DNA of 64,000 nucleotides, taken from NCBI GenBank assembly GCA_020062545.1, contig JAGUWD010000020.1, positions 62,001 to 126,000 on the forward strand. The letters are read 5' to 3'. Under the pieces are notes generated by a model. It was not told the DNA's origin. It ran no database searches and saw only the letters and a program-made list of their open reading frames with translations. The stretch comes from Thermodesulfovibrionales bacterium (GTDB lineage: Bacteria; Nitrospirota; Thermodesulfovibrionia; Thermodesulfovibrionales; Dissulfurispiraceae). This document shows positions 8,389 to 16,213 of this stretch, one piece after another; positions within the stretch are counted from its first letter, which is position 1, and the number at the start of each line of letters is the position of its first letter. A program made the position numbers and the translations under genes.

Positions 8389-8756
8389 GACTTTTTCTTG
8401 TTTCTGTAGTCCTCTATTGCCTTCCTTAATGCATCGGCACCGAGATTGGAGCAATGCATCTTCTGGGGTGGAAGCCCGCCCAGTTCCTGGGCAACCGCCT
8501 CTTTGGATATGCTTAATGCCTCATCGAGGGTTTTGCCCTTGACCATTTCTGTAATCATGCTGCTCACAGCAATGGCAGCCCCGCATCCGAATGTCCTGAA
8601 CTTCGCATCAACAATCACATCATTTTCGACCTTTATGAACAACTGCATTGCATCGCCACATGTGGGATTACCCTCCATGCCTACGCCATCTGCATCAGGA
8701 ATTTCGCCCACATTCCTCGGGTTCATAAAATGATCCATTACTTTTTGAGAATACAT
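8385..8756 (-). CDS. iscU: iron-sulfur cluster assembly scaffold (IscU/NifU N-domain type)
   Basis: IscU-type scaffold on which Fe-S clusters are built from sulfur delivered by the cysteine desulfurase encoded upstream. The 123 residues begin MYSQKVMDHFMNPRNVGEIPDADG and contain the three scaffold cysteines: GNPTCGDA, FRTFGCGAAIA, and PPQKMHCSNLGADALR. The conserved Asp after the first Cys is present. The gene is the last of iscR-tusA-iscS-iscU. The 127-bp gap before it is an A/T-rich repeat hairpin. Confidence 0.93.
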   Translation of the reverse strand: MYSQKVMDHFMNPRNVGEIPDADGVGMEGNPTCGDAMQLFIKVENDVIVDAKFRTFGCGAAIAVSSMITEMVKGKTLDEALSISKEAVAQELGGLPPQKMHCSNLGADALRKAIEDYRNKKKS

Positions 8757-8773
8757 ATCTATCCTCCTCTGTA

Positions 8774-8888
8774 AATATCAAATTTCAAAATCCAAATAAA
8801 TCTCAAACTAAAGTTTACAAATTTGGTATTTGAGAAATTAGGTCTTGTTTGAAATTTGTGATTTGAAATTTGGATTTTATAATTTATC
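8774..8888. repeat. A/T-rich heptad repeat hairpin between iscS and iscU
   Basis: The right part reads TTTGAAA, TTTGTGA, TTTGAAA, TTTGGAT in 7-base register. The left part (AATTTCA, AAATCCA...) is complementary to it. It fills the whole gap and ends at the iscS stop. Confidence 0.7.
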
Positions 8889-10080
8889 CTGTGTAACATT
8901 TCTCTCCTTCACCTGCTTTGCCCCATCCTTTTGCAAATGGGGACATTTCTCTCAACTTATTAATGATCTGTGGAAATTCGTTGATGAAATAATCAACATC
9001 TTCATCCGTATTGTCCATACCGAGACTGAATACGATAGATCCCTGTGCAAGGGCAGATGGAATTCCGAGGGACAACAATACAGGCGAAGACTTAAGCGCC
9101 TTTGAAGAGCAGGCAGAACCGCTCGCTGCGTATATGCCTTTCATTGAGAGCATTAACAGCATTGCCTCTCCTTCTATAAATTCAACCACAAAGCTCGCAT
9201 GATGCGGCAATCTTTTTTCTGGATGCCCTGTAAGATATACATTCGGTATTTTAAGCACACTTTCTATTATTCTATCACGGAGCTTTTTACAGTGCTCCAT
9301 TCTCCTGCCCATCTCATTCTTTGCAAGCTCCGCAGCCTTACCCATTCCGACTATGGCAGGGACATTCTCTGTGCCTGCCCTCCTGCCACCTTCCTGAATG
9401 CCTCCGTAAATGAGGGGGACTATCCTTAATCCCTCTCTCACATACAAAGCGCCTGCTCCTTTGGGACCGTAAAACTGATGTGCTGTCATACTCAGAAGGT
9501 CAACTCCAAGCTCCTTCACATCAACAGGAATATTTCCTGTTGTCGCCACTGCATCCGTATGGAGTATTATATTTTTTTCCTTTGCTATTGCTGCTATCTC
9601 TTTTATAGGCTCTATAGAGCCAATCTCGCTGCTTGCATGGGCCACAGAAATAAGTATAGTTTCCTTTGTAATCGAGTCCTTAACAACATCCGGATCAACA
9701 AGTCCGTACTTGTCAACAGGAAGGTATGTGACTGCAAAGCCGCTCTTTTCGAGAAAGCGCGCTGAATTGAGAATGGAATGGTGCTCCACCTTGGATACAA
9801 TCACGTGCTTGCCCTGATTCTGTTTTGCAAGGGCAATTCCCCTGAGAGCAAAATTATTTGCCTCTGCACCGCTTGAAGTAAAGATAATTGTTGATGGTTT
9901 TGCGTTTATCAGGGAGGCGACAGATGCACGTGCATTTTCTATTGCATCCCTTGCATTTATGCCAAGGTCATATACGCTCAAAGGGTTTCCGAACTCTTCC
10001 TTGAAATAAGGCATCATTGCATTTAGAACATCCGGATGCAACGGGTTTGTTGCAACATGGTCAAAATAACACTTCCTCAT
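8884..10080 (-). CDS. iscS: cysteine desulfurase
   Basis: PLP-dependent enzyme taking sulfur from cysteine for Fe-S cluster assembly. From MRKCYFDHVATNP the protein has the aminotransferase-V features FTSSGAEANNFAL, HTDAVATTG, the Schiff-base lysine segment HQFYGPKGAGALYV, and the active Cys loop SGSACSSKALKSS. I place the start at 10080, with AAGGAG upstream. The longer ORF start at 10119 only reads through repeat DNA. The length (398 residues) is normal. It lies between tusA and iscU. Confidence 0.95.
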   Translation of the reverse strand: MRKCYFDHVATNPLHPDVLNAMMPYFKEEFGNPLSVYDLGINARDAIENARASVASLINAKPSTIIFTSSGAEANNFALRGIALAKQNQGKHVIVSKVEHHSILNSARFLEKSGFAVTYLPVDKYGLVDPDVVKDSITKETILISVAHASSEIGSIEPIKEIAAIAKEKNIILHTDAVATTGNIPVDVKELGVDLLSMTAHQFYGPKGAGALYVREGLRIVPLIYGGIQEGGRRAGTENVPAIVGMGKAAELAKNEMGRRMEHCKKLRDRIIESVLKIPNVYLTGHPEKRLPHHASFVVEFIEGEAMLLMLSMKGIYAASGSACSSKALKSSPVLLSLGIPSALAQGSIVFSLGMDNTDEDVDYFINEFPQIINKLREMSPFAKGWGKAGEGEKCYTG

Positions 10081-10100
10081 AATTTGTCTCCTTAAAATTA

Positions 10101-10166
10101 GGCGATAGGTCATAGGCAATAGGCTATAGGTTTTTATTTTTTACCTATTGCCCATTGCCTGTCTTT
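10101..10166. repeat. heptad repeat hairpin between tusA and iscS
   Basis: Left arm GATAGGT, CATAGGC, AATAGGC, TATAGG. Right arm CCTATTG, CCCATTG, CCTGTC. A T-rich loop separates them. The right arm supplies the last codons of tusA. Confidence 0.8.
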
Positions 10167-10402
10167 TTTACATAAAACTTGTAATAGTCCTCATCCTCAT
10201 CCATTCCTATAAACTCGTTCCCTGTCTTTTCGCACCATTGGGGTATGTCTTCAAGCGCACCGTCATAATCGGTGAGTATTTCGAGCACCTGCCCCTTTTC
10301 GAGCCCCTTTATCATCTCGTCGAGTTTAAGGAGATGCATGGGGCACATCATATACACAATGTCCGCTGTTACATCCGCCTTTAAATCATGGACAAATTTC
10401 AT
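10145..10402 (-). CDS. TusA-family sulfur carrier protein
   Basis: The 85-residue protein carries the Cys-Pro motif of TusA/YeeD/SirA-type sulfurtransfer proteins (MMCPMHLLKLDEMIKGLEKG) followed by the usual acidic beta-alpha region (LTDYDGALEDIPQWCEKTGNEF). These carry persulfide sulfur between desulfurases and acceptors. Position between iscR and iscS fits sulfur relay from IscS. The final residues (KTGNGQ) are encoded by the downstream heptad repeat. Confidence 0.85.
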   Translation of the reverse strand: MKFVHDLKADVTADIVYMMCPMHLLKLDEMIKGLEKGQVLEILTDYDGALEDIPQWCEKTGNEFIGMDEDEDYYKFYVKKTGNGQ

Positions 10403-10421
10403 AATAACAAGTATCGGAGTG

Positions 10422-10919
10422 TCACAGTTTCAATAGCGTCATAGCCTTTGACTCTTTGATACCTTGAGATTTTGACTTTACCCTGACACTTTGACTTTTT
10501 GACACTTTTAAAAAGTCTCCTGTTATAAGATTCTTAAGGGTTATTGTCCTCAGGAATGCCTCAACCTGCTCTCCCAATGCCTTCCACAACAAATGCGTGA
10601 CACAACTATCAACCCTAACACATCCCTCTTCGGGGTCGAGGCATGACGTTAATGCAACAGGCCCCTCCAGTTCGTTTAAAATAGAGGCTATGCTTATATT
10701 TTCAGGGCTCTTGTTCAGTATATAACCGCCTCCGGGGCCCTTTATGCTCCTTATAAGGCCAGCCTTCCTGAGTTTATTGAGTATCTGCTCGAGATAGGCA
10801 ACAGAGACATCCTGTCTTTCAGAAATCTCCTTGATCGTTACAGGAGTTTCAGGATACCCTCTCGCTATTTCATACATGGCCCTGACACCATATTGTCCCT
10901 TTGTCGATAATCTCAGCAT
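10422..10919 (-). CDS. iscR: Rrf2-family [2Fe-2S] transcriptional regulator, IscR-like
   Basis: Starts MLRLSTKGQYGVRAMYEIA, a typical Rrf2 winged-helix N-terminus, with the recognition region SERQDVSVAYLEQILNKLRKAGL. The three ligand cysteines are spaced C-x6-C-x5-C (CLDPEEGCVRVDSC), close to E. coli IscR, so it should sense Fe-S status and control the isc genes downstream. A 25-bp IscR-type site covers its own promoter. The last 25 or so residues (KSQSVRVKSKSQGIKESK) are Lys/Ser-rich and encoded by an 8-bp tandem repeat, an extension absent from standard IscR. Confidence 0.9.
   Translation of the reverse strand: MLRLSTKGQYGVRAMYEIARGYPETPVTIKEISERQDVSVAYLEQILNKLRKAGLIRSIKGPGGGYILNKSPENISIASILNELEGPVALTSCLDPEEGCVRVDSCVTHLLWKALGEQVEAFLRTITLKNLITGDFLKVSKSQSVRVKSKSQGIKESKAMTLLKL
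10444..10509. repeat. 8-bp tandem repeat inside the iscR 3' end
   Basis: Units end in TTTGA: CTCTTTGA, TACCTTGA, GATTTTGA, one 11-base unit, CACTTTGA, CTTTTTGA. The repeat encodes the basic C-terminal tail of the regulator. Confidence 0.75.
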
Positions 10920-10925
10920 GACATT

Positions 10926-10954
10926 ATACTATAATACCCTACCATTCTTGTCAA
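10926..10954 (-). promoter_or_regulatory. sigma-70 promoter of the isc operon
   Basis: TTGACA (10949-10954), 17-base spacer, TAGTAT (10926-10931). The -10 box is only 6 bases from the iscR ATG, so the transcript would be leaderless or nearly so. Confidence 0.75.
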
Positions 10955-10958
10955 GTAT
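10934..10958 (-). promoter_or_regulatory. IscR type 1-like operator
   Basis: The 25-base sequence starting ATACTTGAC and ending GGGTAT matches most positions of the E. coli IscR type 1 consensus, including both ATA/TAT ends and the GAC core. It overlaps the -35 box, the right place for autorepression by holo-IscR. Confidence 0.65.
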
Positions 10959-10989
10959 TTTTATAAAAAATTAGGAATAAGCTATAGAC

Positions 10990-11117
10990 AGGCAGGACAT
11001 GGTATTGGAGCGGCTTCGGCAGCCCATAGCGTGCCATGGATGGCTAAGCGGGCTGGCATAGCCTCGGAGACAGGCTGGATGCCTGTCGAGAATGAGCGGA
11101 AATACCATGTCCTGCCT
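10990..11117. repeat. 128-bp GC-rich element with perfect 17-bp inverted termini
   Basis: AGGCAGGACATGGTATT and its exact reverse complement bound a GC-rich interior with an inner hairpin (GACAGGC-TGGAT-GCCTGTC). It begins 12 bp after the mlaC stop and just before the iscR promoter, so it could serve as the end of the mla transcript. It does not resemble the six-copy element. Confidence 0.75.
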
Positions 11118-11128
11118 TGCATAAACAC

Positions 11129-11797
11129 CTACCTCGCCTTTTCCTCAAACAACTCTTCTTCCTGTTTATTCTTCATCCTCTTGACGAGTTCTTCGTAAGA
11201 ATTCGTACGTATAATCTTGTTGAACTGTGTCCTGTAGTTGTTTACCAGGCTTACGCCTTCTATTATCACATCATACACTTCCCACTTGCCGTTTTTCCTG
11301 AGAAGTCTGTATTCGATGGGGATTTCGACATTCCTTTTCGTGACTATTTTGGTATTAACTTCGGAGTATTCCCCGTTTATCTTCTCGTCTATATACAGGA
11401 TTTTCTCATCCGTATAGCTCTCTATCTTTTTGATATAAGACCTTTCAAGCAAATCAGTGTATAAAGGTACAAACTCCTTTCTTTCCTCCGGCGTCCTTTT
11501 TCTCCAGTGAAGTGCAAGCGACCTCTTTGCCATTTCTTCAAAATCAAATCTCTCTGATATTGTCTTGCGCAATAATGCCCGGCGTTCTTTTGTTTTTTCA
11601 GGCTTTTTAAGCTCCTTGTTCCTTAATATGTCGAGCACCTTATCAACCGTCTGTTTAACCTGTTGTGTAGGGGTATCGGCATATGCCTCGGAACCAGTAA
11701 TCGGTAACCAGTAGCCAGTAGCCAGTAAAATAGTAACGAGTAACGAGTAACAAGTAACGAGTTTTTTGAATTTTGAATTCTGAATTTTCAATCTCAT
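11129..11797 (-). CDS. mlaC: MlaC/Ttg2D family periplasmic phospholipid-binding protein
   Basis: MlaC shuttles phospholipid between outer and inner membrane for the MlaFED transporter. The mature part (DTPTQQVKQTVDKVLDILR, RRALLRKTISERFDFEEMAKRSLALHWRK, VYDVIIEGVSLVNNYRTQF) fits the family. Residues 4-36, nearly the whole signal peptide, are encoded by fourteen consecutive 7-bp units (11691-11788), giving a hydrophobic run rich in LVT/GYW and an SEAYA cleavage site. The start has RBS AGGAGG 11 bp upstream. The gene is last in mlaE-mlaF-mlaD-tolC-mlaC. Confidence 0.88.
   Translation of the reverse strand: MRLKIQNSKFKKLVTCYSLLVTILLATGYWLPITGSEAYADTPTQQVKQTVDKVLDILRNKELKKPEKTKERRALLRKTISERFDFEEMAKRSLALHWRKRTPEERKEFVPLYTDLLERSYIKKIESYTDEKILYIDEKINGEYSEVNTKIVTKRNVEIPIEYRLLRKNGKWEVYDVIIEGVSLVNNYRTQFNKIIRTNSYEELVKRMKNKQEEELFEEKAR
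11691..11788. repeat. fourteen heptads encoding the MlaC signal peptide
   Basis: In one unbroken 7-base register (minus strand): AAAATTC-type units, then TCGTTAC-type, then CTGGCTA-type. The three unit families also occur in other intergenic tracts of the window. Confidence 0.9.
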
Positions 11798-11817
11798 AAA
11801 TCCAATGACCTCCTATT

Positions 11818-13167
11818 TTATCTCCCGAAGTCCATTCCTGTTGCGTATAAAAGGTTTGCAAATGACATCCTGTGATTATATATGGAACGGAGATTATTTG
11901 CCTTCATCTGTGCATAAGCCATTGCAGCATCTGCTACTTCCTTTGCATCGCCTATTCCCATATCAAAGTTTGCCACTGCAGCAACAAGCCACTTCCTCGC
12001 ATTTTTATACGCCTTCTCTGTCTCCACAATGTTCTTGTTTGCCTCTTCCATATCAAGATACGCCTTTCTCACCTGAAAAGGTATGGCCTCGTCGGCAAAC
12101 TTTTTCTTCTCCACCAATTTATGATATTCAGCCCTCGCTTCTTTCACCCTTCCCTCTGTAATTCCGAAATCAATAGACCATTTAAGCCCAATAAATGCAG
12201 CGCCGTAAGAATGGTTGAAATTATCATATATATACGGGTTGTCCACTTTATCCCTGTTTGTTGCACCTGCTATGGATGCCTTTAAACCCAAAAACAACTG
12301 GGGATAGTAATTGCTTTTCTCTACACCGACAAGGGCATTTCTTGCGTTCAGTCCTTCTTTAAGCTGGATAAATTCAGGCCTGAGTTTTACAGCATTCTTT
12401 AGATAATTATGCAGATCTTCTGGAATTTTTATTTCGGGTGTCAGGGACATCTCGGCAGTATCAAAATCAGTTCCCCTTGGAAGTCCCATGCTGGTGACAA
12501 GGGCATCCTTTGCAAGAGTAATACCCTTTTCTGCCTCGTTCAAATTTTTATCCACCTCTCCTAAGAATGCCCTGAGCTTAAAAAGATTAACCTCATCTGC
12601 CCATGGAGCTCCTATCTCAATTTGCTTTTCTGCCTTTTTTATAGATTCGACAAGTTCATCCCTGACTTCCAGCACAAGATTTCTCATGTCCTTTGCAAGG
12701 AGAAGGTTGTAATACAATTCCTTAGTTCTTAAAACTATATCCGATGTTTTCTTGTCCACGCCTGCCTTTGCCACTTTTATGCCGCTTAAGGCAGCCTCTC
12801 TATAACTGCTTATCTTTCCGAACGTATATACAGGCTGGATTAATGTCACATCAGCACTGCCGAATATTCCATTAACCGTTGTTGCCACCGATGTATTAAT
12901 TGAAGGGCTTATATATTCCCTTTTTGCTTCTGGGGAAGGCCCTGTTATTGCAAGCACCTCAATTTGAGGATAGACTGCCGAATCCGCCTGCAGCTTTTTA
13001 GATTTATACACTTCTTCTTCATAGCGTGATTCTCCTATCTCTGGACTGATCTCGACGGCTTTTTTAATGCATTGGTCAAGGTTTAAGACAACTTTCTGAT
13101 CCGTATCCTGTCCATAGGCTGGTTGTAAAATCAATAAGCAGAAAACAATCGCCATCCATTTCACCAT
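11818..13167 (-). CDS. TolC-family outer membrane channel protein
   Basis: 449 residues with a signal peptide (residues 1-19, ending AYG) and two long helical repeats typical of TolC/OEP proteins (SGIKVAKAGVDKKTSDIVLRTKELYYNLL; SNYYPQLFLGLKASIA; RKAYLDMEEANKNIVETEKAY). It should form a trimeric outer-membrane channel with a periplasmic helical barrel. It lies inside the mla operon between mlaD and mlaC, so a part in outer-membrane lipid or efflux transport is likely. Its RBS lies close to the mlaD stop (9-bp gap). Confidence 0.9.
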   Translation of the reverse strand: MVKWMAIVFCLLILQPAYGQDTDQKVVLNLDQCIKKAVEISPEIGESRYEEEVYKSKKLQADSAVYPQIEVLAITGPSPEAKREYISPSINTSVATTVNGIFGSADVTLIQPVYTFGKISSYREAALSGIKVAKAGVDKKTSDIVLRTKELYYNLLLAKDMRNLVLEVRDELVESIKKAEKQIEIGAPWADEVNLFKLRAFLGEVDKNLNEAEKGITLAKDALVTSMGLPRGTDFDTAEMSLTPEIKIPEDLHNYLKNAVKLRPEFIQLKEGLNARNALVGVEKSNYYPQLFLGLKASIAGATNRDKVDNPYIYDNFNHSYGAAFIGLKWSIDFGITEGRVKEARAEYHKLVEKKKFADEAIPFQVRKAYLDMEEANKNIVETEKAYKNARKWLVAAVANFDMGIGDAKEVADAAMAYAQMKANNLRSIYNHRMSFANLLYATGMDFGR

Positions 13168-13176
13168 GTTACCCTC

Positions 13177-13617
13177 CTACACTCCTCCAAATACATATTT
13201 GGAAATCAACTCTTCGATGTCCACTGCAGACTCGGTTTCTCTGATTTTTCCACCATCCGGAATAATCTTCTCAGAGCCTCCGGGTGCTATCTGGACATAT
13301 TTCTCGCCTATGAGCCCCTTTGTCTTTATGGACGCTATGGCATCCTCCTGAATCTTTACATCCTTATAAATTGTGAGTTCAACCAATGCCTGATAGTCGT
13401 TAAGTCTTATGCTCTTTACCTTTCCGACCTCTACTCCTGCTATTTCAACAATAGAGCCTGATTTGATCCCCCCTGCCTTTTCAAACTCGGCATATACAGT
13501 GTATCCCCTTCCGCCTATGACTTCAAGTTTCCCCAATTTTATGGATATGTATCCGAGGGCAAGAATGCCTATCAGCACAAAAAAGCCTACAGCCAGTTCA
13601 AGGTCAAACTTCTTCAT
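13177..13617 (-). CDS. mlaD: MlaD-type phospholipid transport substrate-binding protein (MCE domain)
   Basis: Inner-membrane-anchored MCE protein of the Mla lipid transporter. Residues about 7-26 (ELAVGFFVLIGILALGYISI) form the anchor, then the MCE domain (YTVYAEFEKAGGIKSGSIVEIAGVEVGKVKSI, AIASIKTKGLIGEKYVQIAPG). I use the ATG at 13617 (AAAGGAG 8 bp upstream) rather than the ORF-track start at 13662, which would overlap mlaF. The length of 146 residues is normal for a single-MCE MlaD. Confidence 0.93.
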   Translation of the reverse strand: MKKFDLELAVGFFVLIGILALGYISIKLGKLEVIGGRGYTVYAEFEKAGGIKSGSIVEIAGVEVGKVKSIRLNDYQALVELTIYKDVKIQEDAIASIKTKGLIGEKYVQIAPGGSEKIIPDGGKIRETESAVDIEELISKYVFGGV

Positions 13618-13630
13618 TGCTATAACTCCT

Positions 13631-14374
13631 TTAAGGTTTAAATGAAGGGACTTCCATCCCAATTATAAACTGTCTCACTATAGGATTTAAAGAGTTTTTA
13701 ATCTCATCCGGCGTCCCCACCTCTACTATTACTCCGTTATGAAGCATTGCAACCCTGTCAGCAACATCAAATATTTCAGGAATATCATGGCTTATTATCA
13801 CGCCTGTAAAACCGTATTTCTTATGAGTATCTATTATAAGTCTGTGGATGGAATTCAGAATAATGGGATCAAGGCCTGTAGTCGGTTCATCAAAGAATAC
13901 GATCTTCGGTTCCGTTATCAAGGCGCGGGCAAGTGCTACCCTCTTTCTCATGCCGCCGCTTATTTCCGCGGGATATTTTTTTTCCATACCCCATAGCCCT
14001 ACATCTTCAAGTGCCTGCATTACCCTGTCATGGATCTCCTTTTTGCTCACCTTTGTTTTTTCCCTCAGTGGAAATGCTACATTTTCATAGACAGTTAGAG
14101 AGTCAAATAGTGCACCTCCCTGGAAGACCACGCCAAGTTTTTCTCTTATACTGTCCAGTTCCCTTCCGCCAAGCTTCGTGATATCAATGCCATCAATGAG
14201 CACGCTTCCTTTATCCGGCTTAAGAAGGCCGATAAGGTGCTTTAAAAACACGCTCTTGCCTCCTCCGCTCTTCCCTATGATAGCCATTAATTCTTTATCA
14301 AAAATAGTAAGATTTATACCATCCAGCACCCTCTGGCTATCAAAGGATTTCTCAAGATCTATAACTTCTATCAT
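13631..14374 (-). CDS. mlaF: Mla ABC transporter ATP-binding protein
   Basis: ABC ATPase energising phospholipid transport with MlaE and MlaD. Walker A is GKSGGGKSVFLKHL, the signature is AEISGGMRKRVALARAL, Walker B is KIVFFDEPTTGLDP, and the switch histidine is in VIISHDIPE. The 247-residue length and high similarity of motif order to MlaF/Ttg2A make the call firm. The gene lies 12 bp after mlaE. Confidence 0.95.
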   Translation of the reverse strand: MIEVIDLEKSFDSQRVLDGINLTIFDKELMAIIGKSGGGKSVFLKHLIGLLKPDKGSVLIDGIDITKLGGRELDSIREKLGVVFQGGALFDSLTVYENVAFPLREKTKVSKKEIHDRVMQALEDVGLWGMEKKYPAEISGGMRKRVALARALITEPKIVFFDEPTTGLDPIILNSIHRLIIDTHKKYGFTGVIISHDIPEIFDVADRVAMLHNGVIVEVGTPDEIKNSLNPIVRQFIIGMEVPSFKP

Positions 14375-14386
14375 TACATTTACCTC

Positions 14387-15157
14387 TTACAACAATACCG
14401 AGCCTAAGAAGTAATCCCATATCAGAATTAATACAGAAGACATAACAACCGCCTCTGTAGTTGCTTTGCTAACACCTTCTGCTCCGTATCCTGTATAAAA
14501 ACCTTTATAACAGCATACCCATGAGACAATGACCCCAAAGCTTATGGATTTGTACAATCCCTGCCTTATGTCTTTCATTTCAACGAATACCTCCATCTGA
14601 GAAAAATAAGTCCCCTCGCTCATTCCTAAAAGCTTTACTGCTATTGCATAACCACCGTATATGCCGATTACATCAAAAATAGCTGCAAGTAAAGGGAAAA
14701 CCATTATTGCAGCGGCTATATTGGGAATGATTAGATACCTCATGGGGTTCAATGCCATTGCAGTAAGGGCATCGATCTGCTCGCTGATCCTCATTATGCC
14801 GATCTCGGCAGTAAGGGCAGAACCTGCCCTTCCCGTTACCATAAGGGCGGAAAGCACAGGACCGAGTTCCCTTATAAGGCTTAAGGCTATGGCAGGACCT
14901 AATAATGCCTCGGAGCCGAATTTTCTTAAGGTATAAAACAACTGAAGGGCAAGTACCATTCCTGTAAATGAACCTGTCAGAAGGATTATAATCATTGACT
15001 TGTTTCCAAAAAATCTTATCTGTTTAAGAAGCAGATTAAATTTAAATGGAGGTGAGAAAATAAAATAAAAGGCATTCATGAGGAATGTGAACATATGTCC
15101 CATTCTCCTTATGACAGAGAGTGCCCATGAGCCCAATATCCTTAATAATTTTTCCAT
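14387..15157 (-). CDS. mlaE: Mla ABC transporter permease
   Basis: The 256-residue integral membrane protein has MlaE/YrbE features: FGNKSMIIILLTGSFTGMVLALQ, RELGPVLSALMVTGRAGSALTAEIGIMRISEQIDAL, and several C-terminal transmembrane helices (VVMSSVLILIWDYFLGSVLL). It is the first gene of the mla operon. Copy 2 of the inverted-repeat element ends 36 bp upstream of its start. Confidence 0.95.
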   Translation of the reverse strand: MEKLLRILGSWALSVIRRMGHMFTFLMNAFYFIFSPPFKFNLLLKQIRFFGNKSMIIILLTGSFTGMVLALQLFYTLRKFGSEALLGPAIALSLIRELGPVLSALMVTGRAGSALTAEIGIMRISEQIDALTAMALNPMRYLIIPNIAAAIMVFPLLAAIFDVIGIYGGYAIAVKLLGMSEGTYFSQMEVFVEMKDIRQGLYKSISFGVIVSWVCCYKGFYTGYGAEGVSKATTEAVVMSSVLILIWDYFLGSVLL

Positions 15158-15192
15158 ATAAAAGCTTTATCTAAATTCTAATTAAGAAAATA

Positions 15193-15355
15193 TATGTCAG
15201 GTACGGTGAAAAGACTTTAAACTCCGCACTTGTATTAACATCTCTCCTGTATCCGTAATCTACAACATTGAATACTTGTTGGATAATGCAATTATAATCT
15301 TTTATACTACACTTGAACTAACACTTTTTAAAGTCTTCGAGCCGTGCCTGACATA
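15193..15355 (-). repeat. inverted-repeat element, copy 2
   Basis: Stems TATGTCAGGTACGG / CCGTGCCTGACATA (one mismatch, G-T). The core is nearly the same as copy 1 (ATACTTGTTGG, ATGCAATTATAATC). It occupies the 270-bp gap between the SAM hydroxide adenosyltransferase gene and mlaE. Confidence 0.85.
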
Positions 15356-15427
15356 ATATAATAACCGCTCAATTTAGCCTTTAATAATAAAAAATACCTG
15401 TAGTGTTGTCAATTAACTGGCTACAGG

Positions 15428-16213
15428 CTACTGCCTTAAAACAGTTACTTTTTCGCCTTTGTTAATATTAAATAGCCTTGAAGCGCTATCCATGTTAACA
15501 AAAAACTCTAAATGGCCGGAACTATTGATGAGGCAGTAAAGGCCTTTGTCAGATGCTTGAGCATAATTTTTTACGGTCCGGACAATCTTACCTTTTATTT
15601 TAACTGAATATTTTTCGCCCAATCCCTGCAAAGTACCTTTCCTGATATTGGTAATTGCATTGCCGAATCTGTCTACATAAATAATTTCCCCAGAAATCTT
15701 ATCACCTTCAACCTTCGGCACCGGAACTTCAAACCTCTTAAAGTCGTCAATTGTGCATCCGAATGATTCTAATGCAATCCCTCTCGATAGCCATGCAGCA
15801 ACAGGGGCAAATATATCCCTCCCCTGAAAAGTCGGACTATACTCGGACAGCATGTATTTCTCTTCTTTTATATGAAGAACCTTTAACTTTTCTGAAAAAG
15901 ACATTATATAAGAAAAAATCCCGTTATCAGGACCTACGAAATAATGGCCATCTGCCTCAACGATGATCGGCCTTCTTTCAGAGCCGACCTCCGGGTCAAC
16001 AACTGTAATATGAATGGTTTCTGACGGAAAATATTTATAACTGGAGCCGATGATGAATGCCCCTTCTTCTATGTTATGAGGCTCTATTGCATGGGTTATA
16101 TCAACAAGAGTTACAGAGGGGTTTATGGATAAGATAACCCCCTTCATCTCGCCGACAAAAGGGTCTTTGTATCCGAAGTCAGTGGTAAGAGTTATAATTC
16201 GCTCATGGCTCAT
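15428..16213 (-). CDS. SAM hydroxide adenosyltransferase (DUF62 family)
   Basis: The sequence has the DUF62 pattern: ITLTTDFGYKDPFVGEMKGVI at the N-terminus, VDITHAIEPHNIEEGAFII, VVDPEVGSERRPIIVE, FVGPDNGIFSYI, and a C-terminal barrel (YVDRFGNAITNI). Characterised members split S-adenosylmethionine to adenosine and methionine using water or hydroxide. The first five residues (MSHER) are encoded by repeat units GCTCATG, so the natural start may have been remodelled. The gene lies downstream of pyrD, with a hairpin repeat between them. Confidence 0.9.
   Translation of the reverse strand: MSHERIITLTTDFGYKDPFVGEMKGVILSINPSVTLVDITHAIEPHNIEEGAFIIGSSYKYFPSETIHITVVDPEVGSERRPIIVEADGHYFVGPDNGIFSYIMSFSEKLKVLHIKEEKYMLSEYSPTFQGRDIFAPVAAWLSRGIALESFGCTIDDFKRFEVPVPKVEGDKISGEIIYVDRFGNAITNIRKGTLQGLGEKYSVKIKGKIVRTVKNYAQASDKGLYCLINSSGHLEFFVNMDSASRLFNINKGEKVTVLRQ

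Noticed and set aside
9612-9800. 62-residue minus-strand ORF inside iscS
   Set aside because: It is an alternative-frame shadow of iscS, without RBS or family resemblance.
11691-11788. CRISPR-like array
   Set aside because: Units are 7 bp with no spacers, no cas genes are present, and the tracts are often coding.
11655-11861. 68-residue ORF overlapping the mlaC start
   Set aside because: It is the heptad tract read in another frame; any frame of a 7-bp repeat stays open if no stop occurs in one 21-bp period.
15158-15427. Riboswitch upstream of mlaE
   Set aside because: The gap is explained by element copy 2; no known riboswitch motif is recognisable, and near-identical sequence precedes unrelated genes such as valS.
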